Shown: positions 1-10,323, counted from the first letter of the stretch. The stretch is 38,182 nt of DNA from a bacterium (GCA_016934675.1 JAFGSJ010000058.1:1-38182); one strand, 5' to 3'. Notes: generated by a model from the sequence alone, not told the origin. Numbers and translations are program-made.

Positions 1-1
1 A

Positions 2-3000
2 CGGGTGGGACCTCCCACAGAGGTGCAGGAACAGTCCTGGGCCGAAATTGCAGAGGGCAGGCATGTCTTATTAACGGCCCCAACGGGTAGCGGCAAGACC
101 ATGGCCGCTTTTCTATGGTCGTTAAACCAATTCAGCACGGGTCGGTTACCATGCGGTCGGACCAGGGTCCTGTATATTTCCCCACTGAAGGCATTAAACA
201 ATGATATCCAGCGGAATCTCATCCGGCCTTTGCAGGAGTTGTCAGAATATTTCAAGGAACGGGGAGAATCATTTCCGGCCATACGGGTCCAGACCCGCAG
301 TGGTGATACGCCCGAATCGGAAAGAAGACAAATGGTCCGCCGGCCCCCTGAAATTCTGATTACCACGCCGGAGAGTCTCAATCTCCTCTTGTCATCCCGG
401 AATGGGCGTTCGATGCTTGAAACGGTCGCGACGGTCATTCTTGATGAAATTCATGCCTTGATCGGGTCAAAACGGGGAGTGCACCTGATGTCCGGGGTCG
501 AACGGTTGGCGCTGTCAGCCGGAGAATTCCAGAGGATCGCCCTGTCTGCCACGATCAAACCGATTGAAGCTGTGGTTGATTTTGTCGCCGGATATACCTT
601 GATGGGTGACCAGGCGGCCCCACACTATCGAAAACGTGAGATTGCCGTCGTGCAGACGCAGGCGAGCAAGCAGTATGCTCTAACGATCATTTCACCCGAT
701 CGCTCTGAACAGGGAGTGATCGATCAGAGTATCTGGTCTGCTCTGGTCGCACAGATCATGGCTATTATCGAGCGGCATCGTTCGACCCTGATTTTTACGA
801 ACAGCCGCCGTTTATGTGAAAAGATAACTAACATGATCAACGAATCGGTTGGAGAACTCGTTGCCTATGCGCATCACGGTTCATTGTCGCGTGAGGTCCG
901 CTTCGAGGTCGAACAGCGGCTGAAAAGGGGCGAATTAAAAGCAATTGTGGCCACGAATTCTCTTGAATTGGGTATTGATATCGGTCCGCTCGAACAGGTT
1001 GTCCTGGTCCAGTCTCCGAATACGATTTCATCCGCAATCCAGCGCATCGGCCGGGCCGGTCACCAGGTTGGGGCGGTCAGCAGCGGGACGCTTTTTCCAA
1101 CCCATGCTCAGGACCTGCTCGAAGCAACCGTGCTGGCTCGTGCTATTGTCGAGCAGGATATCGAGCCGGTCAGGCCGGTTAAGAATTCGCTTGATGTGCT
1201 CAGCCAGGTGATCATTTCCATGTTGGGCGTCAGTGATTGGGACATTGATGAGCTCTACCATGTCCTACGCTGCTGTTATTCCTTTCATGAGCTTGATTGG
1301 TCCCAGTACGAGCTCGTACTCGAAATGCTGGCCGGTCGTTATGCTCAAACCCGGATCAGGGAACTCAGACCGAAAGTGACGCTTGACCGCCTTGAAAACC
1401 GGGTCCGGTTGAAAAAGGGGGCCCTGTTCGATCTCTATCTTTCTGGCGGGACCATACCTGACCGCGGTTATTTCAAGCTACGGCTCGAAAAAGATAAAAC
1501 CCTGCTGGGTGAACTTGACGAGGAATTCGTCTGGGAAGCAGCGATCGGGCAGACCTTTACCTTGGGCACGCAGAACTGGCAAATCGTGAGGATGACACCA
1601 AACGAAGTGTTTGTCCATCCTGCAGCGGCTGATAAGCTGGCTACCCCGTTCTGGAAGGCGGACGGATTCAGTCGCGATTATCATTATTCAGAAAGGATCG
1701 GCCAATTCCTCGAACACATGGAAAACAAACTCGGTCAAGGGGACCCGATCACGGAATTGACGGACAGATACAACCTGCAAACTGGCCCAGCCCAGCAATT
1801 GATTGATTTCCTGTCGAGTCAGAGAGAATATACCAATGCAGCGCTGCCTCATCGACATCATATCGTGCTTGAATACGTGCAAACCGGGCCGCAGCAAGGG
1901 CCGGGCAACCAACTAATCATACATACCTTCTGGGGCAGCACGCTCAATCAGCCCTATGCTTTGGCCCTGACTGCAGCTTGGGAACAGAAATTTCATCATC
2001 AACCCGAACTGTACAGTACCAACGACAATATTGTCCTGCAGTTGCCCCATGCTATTTCCGGGGAGGAACTACTTGCCCTGGTGACCTGCGCGAACCTTGA
2101 AACATTGCTCCGTCACAAACTGGAATCCTCCGGTTTTTTCGGAGCACGTTTCCGCGAGAATGCGGGCCGAGCTTTGCTGTTGACCCGCACGAAATTTCAC
2201 GAGCGCATGCCACTGTGGCTGACCCGGCTTCGCTCGCAGAAACTGTTGGATGCGGTCAGACACTTCCCGGATTTTCCGATTGTACTCGAAACATGGCGGA
2301 CCTGCATTTGGGATGAATTCGATCTGGTCCAACTCAAGCAGGTCCTGAACGAACTCGAAATCGGCTCGATCGCCTGGTCAGAATGTCACACTTTTCAATT
2401 GAGTCCCATGGCTCGCGCCACTGCCTGGCGACAGACGAATTATTATATGTATCTCGACGATACACCGAAGAATAGCGGGACCTCGCGTTTATCTTCGAGC
2501 TTGATTCAGGACATCATGACCTCCCCTCATCTCCGGCAGGCTTTTAAAAACGAAATTGTGTCTGAATTCGTGGCGAAACGTCAACGTACCTTTCCCGGCT
2601 ATTTGCCTGATCAGGCCGATGATGTCCTGGACCTGGTCAAGGAACGAGTCATGGTTTCACTCGATGAATGGCATGTTCTCGAACAGGGCCTTCTACATTC
2701 TTATCCTGATCAGGCCGGTGCTCTGATCGCCCAGGTTCAGTCCAAACTCGAGTTCGTTCAAAGCGGGGCCGGGAAACAGATTGTTGTGGTGGCACACGAA
2801 CATGCGGACCAGGTCAAGATCCTTCTGGAAATTCCGATCACCGCCTGGTCGAACCAGACCACCTCCTCGACTCCGGATACTCTCGGTTCGCCGGTCTTGG
2901 CCGCGACACTCCTGCTTGAATGGTTGTCTTTTTACGGTCCCCTGACTGTGAGTGAGATCACATGCAAAACCGGTCTGAGCCCTGACCTGATCAGCAGGCT

Positions 3001-4462
3001 CATCGCCGATCTGGTTGAGACGGATGGTGTGCTGGTCGGTCAGTTCATCCAGGGCTCCGATCAGGAATATGTTTGTGAAACAAAGAATTATGAGATTCTC
3101 CTTCGGCTCTCGAGAGCCGCTGCCCGTCCAGTCGTGCAGACCCGAGGGCTCGAATGGCTGGCCCCTTTTCTGGCATCCTATCAACACCTTAACCTCGACA
3201 ATCCACAGCGGGAGAATCTGGAGCAATGCCTGGAAAAACTTGTCTGTTATCCGCTGCCAGCTTCTCTCTGGGAAACAGATATCCTGCCGGCCCGCCTGAA
3301 CGGGTATCGTCCGGAATGGCTTGATCTGCTGTTGAAGCAATCTGACCTCCGCTGGCTCGGCTCAGAAAAAGAACGTATCCTGTTCTGTTTCGAGAATGAA
3401 CTGGACCTCCTCTCAGCGGATGATGTCGATCTGCTCCACACTCTTTCATCCGAATCGGAACAGAATGGCGAAGCTGAGATTGTCACTTCCCCCACTGCCC
3501 GAGACCACGATAACCTCATTGAAACGTTGTTCCGTGATCCGTTGGCCCGTTACGATTTTTCGAGTCTGCTGCGCCTGTCAACATTATCACCCGCCGAACT
3601 CAACGAACAATTGTGGGCCGCAGTCTGGGCTGGAGCACTCACAAGCGATAGCTTCGCTTCCTTGCGCACAGCACTCACATGCCGATTTAAAATTCCAGAC
3701 ATTGTGGCGGGGCCGGAAATGCAGGCTACCCGGCGACGTGGTCACGGAACGCGCTTCGCCCGCTGGCGAGGTGCTCTGCCTACAACCGGGTCCTGGTTTA
3801 AACTCCCCTGCCAGACGTATAAGTACGATCCACTCGAACAGCAGGAAATAATCAAAGAACGCTGTAAAATTGTGCTCGATCGCTATGGTATCGTCTTTCG
3901 CGAATTACTCACCCGAGAAATGCCCTTGTTTAACTGGTCCGCCCTGGTCCGGACCCTTCGCCTGCTCGAATGGTCGGGCGAGGTGGTTACCGGTCACTTC
4001 TTCGACGGGATTCCCGGACTGCAATTCATGTCGCTTAAAGCTTTCCGCCTTTTTCAACGGCACGAGCACGAGTATGACCGGAAACTGTTCTGGTGCAATG
4101 CCCTCGATCCGATCTCCCTGTGCGGCACGGGGCTCTATGCCTTGAAACATCGGTTGCCTCAACGTAATAGACGTAACCATCTGGTTTATCGCGGTCCAGA
4201 CCTCGTTTTCATTTCGGAGAACATGGGCAAGAATCTGACTATCTCGGTTTTGCCTGATGATACTGAACTTATCCTGATCCTGGCTCCATTGCGGGCTATG
4301 CTCGAACGTTCGTTTCAACCCATCCGGAAAATCGTGGTCGAAACGATTAATGGTAGACCTGCCGCCCAGTCTCCCTATCTCGATATTTTCAGGACTGCTT
4401 TTGATCTATCAATCGATTTCAAGAAAATAATCCTGCATCAACATCGGGATCGTCTCACCTGA
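2..4462 (+). CDS. lhr: Lhr-type DEAD/DEAH-box ATP-dependent helicase, 5' truncated
   Basis: Large helicase-related (Lhr) superfamily 2 protein, an ATP-driven 3'-5' nucleic-acid translocase linked to repair and RNA metabolism. The readable frame is about 1485 residues and stays open to the left edge. The first GTG lies inside the Q-motif-like PTEVQ segment, so the true start is upstream. Visible motifs are the Walker A APTGSGKT near residue 25, DEIH (LDEIHALIGSKRG) near 145, SAT near 180, and the second RecA domain with ATNSLELGIDIG and the motif VI QRIGRAGH. The winged-helix region and the long C-terminal part follow, giving the length usual for full bacterial Lhr. It stops with TGA. Family is certain; the precise substrate is not known. 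Confidence 0.95.
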   Translation, partial: RVGPPTEVQEQSWAEIAEGRHVLLTAPTGSGKTMAAFLWSLNQFSTGRLPCGRTRVLYISPLKALNNDIQRNLIRPLQELSEYFKERGESFPAIRVQTRSGDTPESERRQMVRRPPEILITTPESLNLLLSSRNGRSMLETVATVILDEIHALIGSKRGVHLMSGVERLALSAGEFQRIALSATIKPIEAVVDFVAGYTLMGDQAAPHYRKREIAVVQTQASKQYALTIISPDRSEQGVIDQSIWSALVAQIMAIIERHRSTLIFTNSRRLCEKITNMINESVGELVAYAHHGSLSREVRFEVEQRLKRGELKAIVATNSLELGIDIGPLEQVVLVQSPNTISSAIQRIGRAGHQVGAVSSGTLFPTHAQDLLEATVLARAIVEQDIEPVRPVKNSLDVLSQVIISMLGVSDWDIDELYHVLRCCYSFHELDWSQYELVLEMLAGRYAQTRIRELRPKVTLDRLENRVRLKKGALFDLYLSGGTIPDRGYFKLRLEKDKTLLGELDEEFVWEAAIGQTFTLGTQNWQIVRMTPNEVFVHPAAADKLATPFWKADGFSRDYHYSERIGQFLEHMENKLGQGDPITELTDRYNLQTGPAQQLIDFLSSQREYTNAALPHRHHIVLEYVQTGPQQGPGNQLIIHTFWGSTLNQPYALALTAAWEQKFHHQPELYSTNDNIVLQLPHAISGEELLALVTCANLETLLRHKLESSGFFGARFRENAGRALLLTRTKFHERMPLWLTRLRSQKLLDAVRHFPDFPIVLETWRTCIWDEFDLVQLKQVLNELEIGSIAWSECHTFQLSPMARATAWRQTNYYMYLDDTPKNSGTSRLSSSLIQDIMTSPHLRQAFKNEIVSEFVAKRQRTFPGYLPDQADDVLDLVKERVMVSLDEWHVLEQGLLHSYPDQAGALIAQVQSKLEFVQSGAGKQIVVVAHEHADQVKILLEIPITAWSNQTTSSTPDTLGSPVLAATLLLEWLSFYGPLTVSEITCKTGLSPDLISRLIADLVETDGVLVGQFIQGSDQEYVCETKNYEILLRLSRAAARPVVQTRGLEWLAPFLASYQHLNLDNPQRENLEQCLEKLVCYPLPASLWETDILPARLNGYRPEWLDLLLKQSDLRWLGSEKERILFCFENELDLLSADDVDLLHTLSSESEQNGEAEIVTSPTARDHDNLIETLFRDPLARYDFSSLLRLSTLSPAELNEQLWAAVWAGALTSDSFASLRTALTCRFKIPDIVAGPEMQATRRRGHGTRFARWRGALPTTGSWFKLPCQTYKYDPLEQQEIIKERCKIVLDRYGIVFRELLTREMPLFNWSALVRTLRLLEWSGEVVTGHFFDGIPGLQFMSLKAFRLFQRHEHEYDRKLFWCNALDPISLCGTGLYALKHRLPQRNRRNHLVYRGPDLVFISENMGKNLTISVLPDDTELILILAPLRAMLERSFQPIRKIVVETINGRPAAQSPYLDIFRTAFDLSIDFKKIILHQHRDRLT

Positions 4463-4549
4463 CAACCATTTTGGGGATTGTAAGTGTTTGACTTGTTTGG
4501 GCAATGAAATGCTCAGGATCAATCGTTCCCTCACAGCAACATGTCGAAA

Positions 4550-4578
4550 TTGTAATTGACATATGATCACCCTATATA
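4550..4578 (+). promoter_or_regulatory. possible sigma70-type promoter for the methyltransferase gene
   Basis: TTGTAA at 4550-4555 and TATATA at 4573-4578 are 17 nt apart, about 58 nt upstream of the ATG at 4637. Each box matches consensus at four of six positions. A better -35 (TTGACA, 4556-4561) overlaps but is too close to the same -10. This is a pattern match only. Confidence 0.35.
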
Positions 4579-4636
4579 CACCACGATGATATCCAACTGG
4601 CCATCATGAAGTGAAATGACAAAATGAGACAATGCT

Positions 4637-5398
4637 ATGAAAGACTTGTCATCCACTATCAGGAAAGTACTACCCACGCCGTTTTTTCCTTTTGCCAAGA
4701 ATATCTATCGACATTATAAGCATATCAAGCATTTTGGCTGGAAACATGCCTGTCCCTTATGTGGTGGGCGATTTCGTTCATTTATCAAACATGGCTATGA
4801 TGATATCTGTCCCCATTGCGCTGCTCCAAACAGATATCGACTTTTATGGCTGTATTTGAAGCAAAGGACCAACTTCTGGAGCGATTCGCTTTCGATCCTG
4901 GACATCTCGCCATTTCATTACTTTAAGAAAACCTGTATTGAACTGGCACTGCATGATTATGTCAGTGTTGATATCGCAGCATTGAATGTATCTGTCAACG
5001 CTGATCTTGTCTCTCTCCCCTTTCGTGATAATTCGTTCGATTGCATCTTGTGCTATCATGTGCTGGAACACATTCGTGATCACAAAAAGGCCTTAAAGGA
5101 AATGTATCGGGTCCTCAATTCAGAAGGATTTGCTCTTATCCAATCACCGATTAATCTGAGTAACATGGTCACGATAGAAGATCTATCGCCACTTGATCAG
5201 GAGACAAGGATACAACTGTTTGGTCAGGCTGATCACTTCAGAATATATGGACAAGACTACCCGGAGATATTAGAGCAGGGAGGATTTCAGGTGACAGTCG
5301 ATGATTTTGTGCGCCAGTTGGACACTGACTGTGTGGAGCGTTATCGTCTAGATCCAAATGAGTTGGTGTATCGATGTATAAAATCAGGTCATTTATAG
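4637..5398 (+). CDS. class I SAM-dependent methyltransferase with N-terminal zinc finger
   Basis: Protein of 253 residues. Two CxxC pairs (Cys39/Cys42 and Cys58/Cys61) suggest a structural zinc knuckle before a Methyltransf_11-type domain. The domain shows a degenerate motif I (SILDISPF, about residues 86-93) instead of the usual glycine-rich DxGxG. The post-I and motif II-III region is convincing: LPFRDNSFDCILCYHVLEHI, then a helix ending EMYRVL. Such CxxC-headed methyltransferases often act in glycan or small-molecule modification, but no glycan gene is adjacent, so the substrate is unknown. It is monocistronic, with a 174-nt leader after the helicase gene, and converges on the nuclease gene. 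The RBS is weak. Base composition is slightly more AT-rich than that of its neighbours. Confidence 0.8.
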   Translation: MKDLSSTIRKVLPTPFFPFAKNIYRHYKHIKHFGWKHACPLCGGRFRSFIKHGYDDICPHCAAPNRYRLLWLYLKQRTNFWSDSLSILDISPFHYFKKTCIELALHDYVSVDIAALNVSVNADLVSLPFRDNSFDCILCYHVLEHIRDHKKALKEMYRVLNSEGFALIQSPINLSNMVTIEDLSPLDQETRIQLFGQADHFRIYGQDYPEILEQGGFQVTVDDFVRQLDTDCVERYRLDPNELVYRCIKSGHL

Positions 5399-5491
5399 TC
5401 CGAATCTCTCGTCATACAGGCCATTCCCACAAATATAACGTTAGCATATCCAGGGTTTAGACTCGATTAAGTAATCGCCTCTGCATGGACG

Positions 5492-5513
5492 TGTTCGGGA
5501 CGCAACCTGAACA
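5492..5513. terminator. terminator-like hairpin between convergent genes
   Basis: TGTTCGGG (5492-5499) pairs with CCTGAACA (5506-5513) through eight pairs including one G-T, with a 6-nt loop. It lies between the convergent methyltransferase and nuclease genes. The nearest T-run is about 17 nt downstream on the + strand, so this is not a textbook intrinsic terminator. Confidence 0.3.
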
Positions 5514-5569
5514 GGGTGGTGATTATTTTTCATGATATTTCATACAATGATCAGCAGTCACGACCGGTC

Positions 5570-6964
5570 TTAGAAATTGAGTTGAAAACTTTCTCCGAAC
5601 GAAGGTGTGACCACGTCCCAGCCGAAATGCTCCCTGATTTTTTCCGCCATGCTCCGGGCGGCATGTGGTTCGCCGTGCACGATGAAGGTTTTCTGGGGCG
5701 GTTTGTTGAAACCCATGAGCCATGCTAGAATTTCATTGTAATCGGCATGTCCGGAGTAACCGCTGATCATTTCGATTTTGGCTTTGACCGGGATTTCATG
5801 TCCGTGGATTTTGACGGTTTCCGCGCCTTCGAGCAGGGTCCGGCCCCGTGTTCCTTCAGCCTGATAGCCGATAAACAGAACGGTATTCTTGGGGTGAGCC
5901 AAACGGTTCTCGAGATGGTGCAGGATACGGCCGGCGGTGGCCATGCCACTGGCGGAAAGAATAATGGCCCGACTATTGATCTTGTTGATCGACTTGGATT
6001 CATCCCTGGTCTGGGTCATCTTGAGTTGTTGAGGCTGATAGATATTTTTACCGGTCAATGTTTTGAGACGGCAGAGCATGTTCTGGTCCGAGATTCTCTG
6101 GTTAAAAATGTCTGTCACATTGATGGCCATGGGTGAATCGACAAAAACAGGCAGGGAGGGAATACGCCCGGTTTCTTCGAGTTCGCGGATGACATAGAGC
6201 AGGGTTTGGGTCCGGCCAACGGCGAAAGCCGGGACCAAAAGCACGCCTCCCCGCTCCACGCTTTCATTAATGACCCGAGCCAACTCGTTGATGGGATCAC
6301 CCTCTTCATGTAGTCGGTCGCCATAGGTCGACTCGATGACCAGATAGTCGACATCGTAGACCTGGGTCGGTTCCTTGAGAATGAGTTTTTTGGGCCGGCC
6401 GAAATCGCCGGAGAAAATGATTTTTCGTGACTCCTGACCGTATGATTTTTTAAAATCGATCAGGGCAGAGCCAAGAATATGGCCGACGTCCTTGAACTTG
6501 GCCCGGGTGGCATCGTTCAGAAAGAAATCTTCACCGTAGTGCAAGGGTGAGAGCTGGGAGATGGCCTGCTCGGCATCGGCAATCGTATAGAGAGGCAGGG
6601 CCGGTTTATGTTTGGAATAGCCTTTTTTATTGGCCCAGTACGCATCTTCTTCCTGAATGTGGGCACTGTCGCGAAGCATGATATCGCACAGATCGGCCGT
6701 GGCATGGGTGCAATGGACCGGTCCGCCGAAGCCCTCACGACAGAGTCGCGGCAGGTAACCGGTATGATCGATATGAGCATGGGTCAAAAAGACCCGATCG
6801 ATTTCTGCCGCGGGCACGGGAAAAGGGTCCCAGTTTTTGAGCCGGTTTTCCTTCAGGCCCTGAAACAGACCACAATCGATCAAAACCCTCTGACCCTCAA
6901 TTTCGAGGAGAAAACGCGAGCCAGTTACCGTGCCGGTCGCTCCGAAAAAAGTCAAATTCGCCAT
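5570..6964 (-). CDS. MBL-fold beta-CASP exonuclease / RNA-processing-type metallohydrolase
   Basis: Protein of 464 residues matching the metallo-beta-lactamase, beta-CASP and RMMBL architecture of CPSF73/YSH1-like nucleases. The metal motif HAHIDH is in VFLTHAHIDHTGYLPRL near residue 62, with GDFGRP near 200 providing the next ligand Asp. The beta-CASP insertion carries AFAVGRTQ and SASGMATAGR. The C-terminal SGYSGHAD and FIVHGEPHAA are the distal metal-ligand motifs. The family cleaves RNA or single-stranded nucleic acid using two zinc ions. The start is supported by GGGAG shortly upstream. It lies 66 nt downstream of cysS on the same strand, so co-transcription is plausible. Function is inferred from the family; bacterial members are poorly characterised. 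Confidence 0.9.
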   Translation of the reverse strand: MANLTFFGATGTVTGSRFLLEIEGQRVLIDCGLFQGLKENRLKNWDPFPVPAAEIDRVFLTHAHIDHTGYLPRLCREGFGGPVHCTHATADLCDIMLRDSAHIQEEDAYWANKKGYSKHKPALPLYTIADAEQAISQLSPLHYGEDFFLNDATRAKFKDVGHILGSALIDFKKSYGQESRKIIFSGDFGRPKKLILKEPTQVYDVDYLVIESTYGDRLHEEGDPINELARVINESVERGGVLLVPAFAVGRTQTLLYVIRELEETGRIPSLPVFVDSPMAINVTDIFNQRISDQNMLCRLKTLTGKNIYQPQQLKMTQTRDESKSINKINSRAIILSASGMATAGRILHHLENRLAHPKNTVLFIGYQAEGTRGRTLLEGAETVKIHGHEIPVKAKIEMISGYSGHADYNEILAWLMGFNKPPQKTFIVHGEPHAARSMAEKIREHFGWDVVTPSFGESFQLNF

Positions 6965-7030
6965 GATTGTCTCCCTAAGAGCACTTGTTGTATATACTGT
7001 TCCGCCTGTTCTGAACGCGGGTCAGGCCCC

Positions 7031-8452
7031 TTAATTACATGGTGATGATCGTTTCAGCCGTGGACCCTCGGGTGAGTCTTCAATCACATAGCCTCTGGCC
7101 AACAATTCGGCCCTGATCAGATCGGCTTGCCCAAAATCGCGGGCTTTACGGGCATCTTCGCGTTGACAGACCAATTGCTGAATGTCCTGGTCAAGTTCCA
7201 GTTCAGTCCGTTTCATGGCTTCGATATTAAAGCCAAGCACGGGGTCCATGGCCCGCAATGTCGCCATTTTAACCGGCCCGGAAACATTCGGATCGCGTAC
7301 AAGTGACCACATGACCGAGAGGGCCCGGGGCATGTTCAGGTCATCCTCGAGGGCGGCCCGGAACTGGTCGAGATGGATGTGACTCGCTTCTTCAGCGGCA
7401 CACATCTGGCTTCCCAGCTCGATGACATGTGCTTTCAATCGCTGATACGCATTGACGGCCCCATCGAGTGCTTCCCAGGAAAAGGTCAAGGGCGACCGAT
7501 AATGAGCATTGAGGCAGAAATAGCGATAAACCAGGGGATCATAGCCCTGCTCGACCAGTGTGTCCAGGGTAATGAAATTTCCACTCGATTTAGACATACG
7601 CTCATTATCGTCAGGCCCTTCTTTGGCCATGACCAGGAATTCACCGTGCATCCAGAACCTGGCCCATTGTTTTCCGGTCACGGCTTCAGATTGAGCGATC
7701 TCGTTGGTATGGTGCACGGCAATATGGTCGATCCCACCGCAGTGAATATCGATCTCGTCTCCCAGATACTTCATGGCCATGGCACAACATTCGCTGTGCC
7801 ATCCGGGAAAGCCGACACCCCAGGGACTGTCCCACTCCATCATCCGTTTTTTATCATGCGGCGAGAATTTCCACAAAGCAAAATCCGTAGGATGACGTTT
7901 ACCCTCGACCATCTCGATCCGGGCCCCGGCCATCAGACCATCCCTGTCCAAACGGGCCAACCGGCCATAATCCGCGAACTTCGACGTGTCGTAATAGATA
8001 CCGTCCGCCAATGTATAAGTATATCCCTTTTGTTCGAGAGCGCGGACCAGATCGATCTGTTCGGCAATATGATCGGTCGCCTTGCACCATAAATCCGGTT
8101 CGAGCAGGTTAAGCATGTCCATGTGTCGCCGAAACACCTGAAAATAATACTCCGCGATGTCCCAGACCGACTTGCCCTCACGCTGGGCCCCCATCTCCAT
8201 CTTGTCTTCTCCCGTATCCGCATCGGAGACAAGATGACCGACATCGGTCACATTCATGACATGATTGACCGTATATCCCAGAAAACACAGGCTTCGCTTG
8301 AGAATATCCTCGAAAACATAGGTTCGTAAGTTGCCGATGTGGGCAAAATTATAGACCGTGGGTCCGCAAGTGTACAGCCGGACTTTTCCCGGCTCGATCG
8401 TCTCAAAAGTATCGACTGAACGCGTCAGTGTGTTAAATAAACGTAGCATCAT
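7031..8452 (-). CDS. cysS: cysteinyl-tRNA synthetase
   Basis: Protein of 473 residues, the normal CysRS length. It charges tRNA(Cys) with cysteine in the cytoplasm. The class I signatures are present: CGPTVYNFAHIGN holds the HIGH motif and the first zinc-ligand Cys, PGWHSECCAM and GGIDHIAVHHTNE hold the other zinc and substrate residues, and ERMSKSSGN is the KMSKS loop. The C-terminal DALR-like region includes ARKARDFGQADLIRAEL. Two adjacent ATGs (8452 and 8449) both sit behind AAGGA, so the exact start is uncertain by one codon. It is first in a probable operon with the downstream nuclease gene. Confidence 0.97.
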   Translation of the reverse strand: MMLRLFNTLTRSVDTFETIEPGKVRLYTCGPTVYNFAHIGNLRTYVFEDILKRSLCFLGYTVNHVMNVTDVGHLVSDADTGEDKMEMGAQREGKSVWDIAEYYFQVFRRHMDMLNLLEPDLWCKATDHIAEQIDLVRALEQKGYTYTLADGIYYDTSKFADYGRLARLDRDGLMAGARIEMVEGKRHPTDFALWKFSPHDKKRMMEWDSPWGVGFPGWHSECCAMAMKYLGDEIDIHCGGIDHIAVHHTNEIAQSEAVTGKQWARFWMHGEFLVMAKEGPDDNERMSKSSGNFITLDTLVEQGYDPLVYRYFCLNAHYRSPLTFSWEALDGAVNAYQRLKAHVIELGSQMCAAEEASHIHLDQFRAALEDDLNMPRALSVMWSLVRDPNVSGPVKMATLRAMDPVLGFNIEAMKRTELELDQDIQQLVCQREDARKARDFGQADLIRAELLARGYVIEDSPEGPRLKRSSPCN

Positions 8453-8539
8453 TGAGTTCCTTTATAACGAAACGTAAGTATCTTTCCATTATATCTCGGG
8501 TCCATATTGTTCCATTGTAGTTTTTTTTTCTGGTTTTGG

Positions 8540-9091
8540 CTAGATCTCGGGAAAACGAGGTGCTGGTCGAGCCGGTTCATGCCGGTTCCGGAACAAGGTA
8601 TAGGTCGCCCATTTCAACAAGGCAAACAGAAAAACCACCAGAACAACGAGACTGGTCAGCGATCCGCCGAAGAAAAGCCATATTCTTGTTTTCTGGACCA
8701 TCAAGACCAGAATGAAAGTGATACCCAGCAGCGTGAACAAACCCAATAAACGATCAAAGCCGGGGACTGCATCAAGTTCGACCGCTTTTCTCACCAGTAC
8801 CACCGTGATGAACATGGACACAATCGGTAAAAAATAGACCAAGGCATTGACCATAAGAAGATTGGACTCGATAAAAAAAAGCGTATAAGCGGTGACCACT
8901 ATGGCAAAAATGCCTGGTATCGAGGTCAGGTAAATCAGAACGGCATATACATATCTATGAGGTGCCAGGCTACCCCGCTCACGGCTGACCAGCCGCCCAT
9001 AAAGCAGGGACAGGAGAGGTAGAGCGATACAGAAGGCGATCAGATAACCGGGATAATTTCCGATTTTGTTCATCAAATCCATGACAGTCAT
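8540..9091 (-). CDS. hypothetical polytopic inner-membrane protein
   Basis: Protein of 183 residues with about five hydrophobic segments: roughly 12-32, 46-70, 75-100, 115-133 and 136-158. It ends in a short Arg/Pro-rich tail. GGGAGGT five nt before the ATG gives a strong RBS. I recognise no family motif. The gene is 87 nt upstream of cysS on the same strand, but nothing else links them. Confidence 0.75.
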   Translation of the reverse strand: MTVMDLMNKIGNYPGYLIAFCIALPLLSLLYGRLVSRERGSLAPHRYVYAVLIYLTSIPGIFAIVVTAYTLFFIESNLLMVNALVYFLPIVSMFITVVLVRKAVELDAVPGFDRLLGLFTLLGITFILVLMVQKTRIWLFFGGSLTSLVVLVVFLFALLKWATYTLFRNRHEPARPAPRFPEI

Positions 9092-9202
9092 GGCATACCT
9101 CCCTGTATTTATCGGCAGTCTCGGTCAGATTGCCTGGTCCGGTCCCTGTACCCTTCATATCATCTCGCCCCCTTGACAAGCAAGGAAAATCGTCTGGGAT
9201 AA

Positions 9203-10249
9203 CTACAGAGGTAAGCTGATCAACTGACCGGTCTGGGCACTTCTGATCACGGCCTCGGTAAATTCCATGTAGCGAGCACCCTCCTCGAAACTGGTCAGAA
9301 CAACGCGTTCTTGCCCACGAATGGCGTTGATGAATTCCTGTTCGACCCGCCAGCTCGCTTTTTTGTCGGCATCGATGGGTATTTCCCGTAGGTCCAGGTC
9401 ACCACGTTGCCCGGCCATGAGCTTTTGTTGAACGAGATCGAGATGTACGGTCCCCTCGGTCCCATGCAACCATATCTCCGAATAAGGCGAGGCCAAACCG
9501 GTGACAGTACTGAATTGCATGTTGACTTGAGCACCACAGGCAAACTCACTGATACAATCGATATGGTCAGGTATGAGGACCGCTTTTAGGTGATTGGTCC
9601 GTTTATCACGGCGCAAGGGCACAAAGGTGCGGGTCATGGCCATGACTGTGCGAGCATGTCCGATCCAGCGTGCCAGCGATTCATACCAGACCCCCAGATA
9701 GAGTGTATTGAAACCGCTGTACTCGATATCTTGACGCCAGGTCAACGGACCGGAAAACTGGATGAACTCGTTCCCATTGTGTCTGAGCGAGACCGTAAGG
9801 ATATCGCCCAGGAATCCAGTGGCGACGAGATCAAGAATGGTTTGGTCGTAGCTGAATGTGAATGGGGCCGGCACAAGTTGAGCAATACATTCGGGATGAC
9901 GCCGGGCGGCAGCGAGCATGGTCTGCGCTTCGGCTGCATTCATTGCCATTCTGGCTTCACATAATACGTGCTTGCCGGCATCGAGGGCGGCACAGGTAAC
10001 AGGTTGATGCAAATATGGCCAGGTCCCGATCACAACCGCATCGATGGTGTTGTCCTTGATGATTTCGGACCAATGCTGGCAAATATGTGGGATATCATAT
10101 TCACGGGCCACCTTTTCGGAAGATTCTGTGGACCGATTGCACACACTCACAAGGTGTACTCCCTCGATTTTTTGCAATTCGGGAATATGTTTCAAGAGCG
10201 TATTGGCCCCGGCCCCGATTAACCCGATCCGAATCTGTTTGTGTTTCAT
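9203..10249 (-). CDS. Gfo/Idh/MocA-family NAD(P)-dependent oxidoreductase
   Basis: Protein of 348 residues. The N-terminal Rossmann fold begins IRIGLIGAGANTLLKHIP, with the GxGxN-type dinucleotide loop at residues 10-16. EHVLCEARMAMNA-like sequence (GKHVLCEARMAMNAAEA) corresponds to the family's GKHVxxEKP segment, but Lys-Pro is replaced by Ala-Arg. That Lys is catalytic in many members, so the chemistry may differ. The C-terminal alpha/beta domain holds the substrate-binding sheet and a GTEGTVHLD segment. Members oxidise or reduce sugars, inositols or similar ligands. AAAGGAGAGG precedes the start. The downstream membrane-protein gene is 111 nt away. The upstream activase-like gene is 74 nt away, which allows an operon. 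Confidence 0.85.
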   Translation of the reverse strand: MKHKQIRIGLIGAGANTLLKHIPELQKIEGVHLVSVCNRSTESSEKVAREYDIPHICQHWSEIIKDNTIDAVVIGTWPYLHQPVTCAALDAGKHVLCEARMAMNAAEAQTMLAAARRHPECIAQLVPAPFTFSYDQTILDLVATGFLGDILTVSLRHNGNEFIQFSGPLTWRQDIEYSGFNTLYLGVWYESLARWIGHARTVMAMTRTFVPLRRDKRTNHLKAVLIPDHIDCISEFACGAQVNMQFSTVTGLASPYSEIWLHGTEGTVHLDLVQQKLMAGQRGDLDLREIPIDADKKASWRVEQEFINAIRGQERVVLTSFEEGARYMEFTEAVIRSAQTGQLISLPL

Positions 10250-10323
10250 GTTCCTCTCCTTTATTTCTGAATAGATCGGGATCGCAATCGCAATCGCTTT
10301 CGATCTCTTCTACAGCAGTGCTC

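Noticed and set aside
2693-3340. Minus-strand ORF of 215 codons inside the helicase gene
   Set aside because: Lies opposite a well-supported Lhr coding region and shows no motif.
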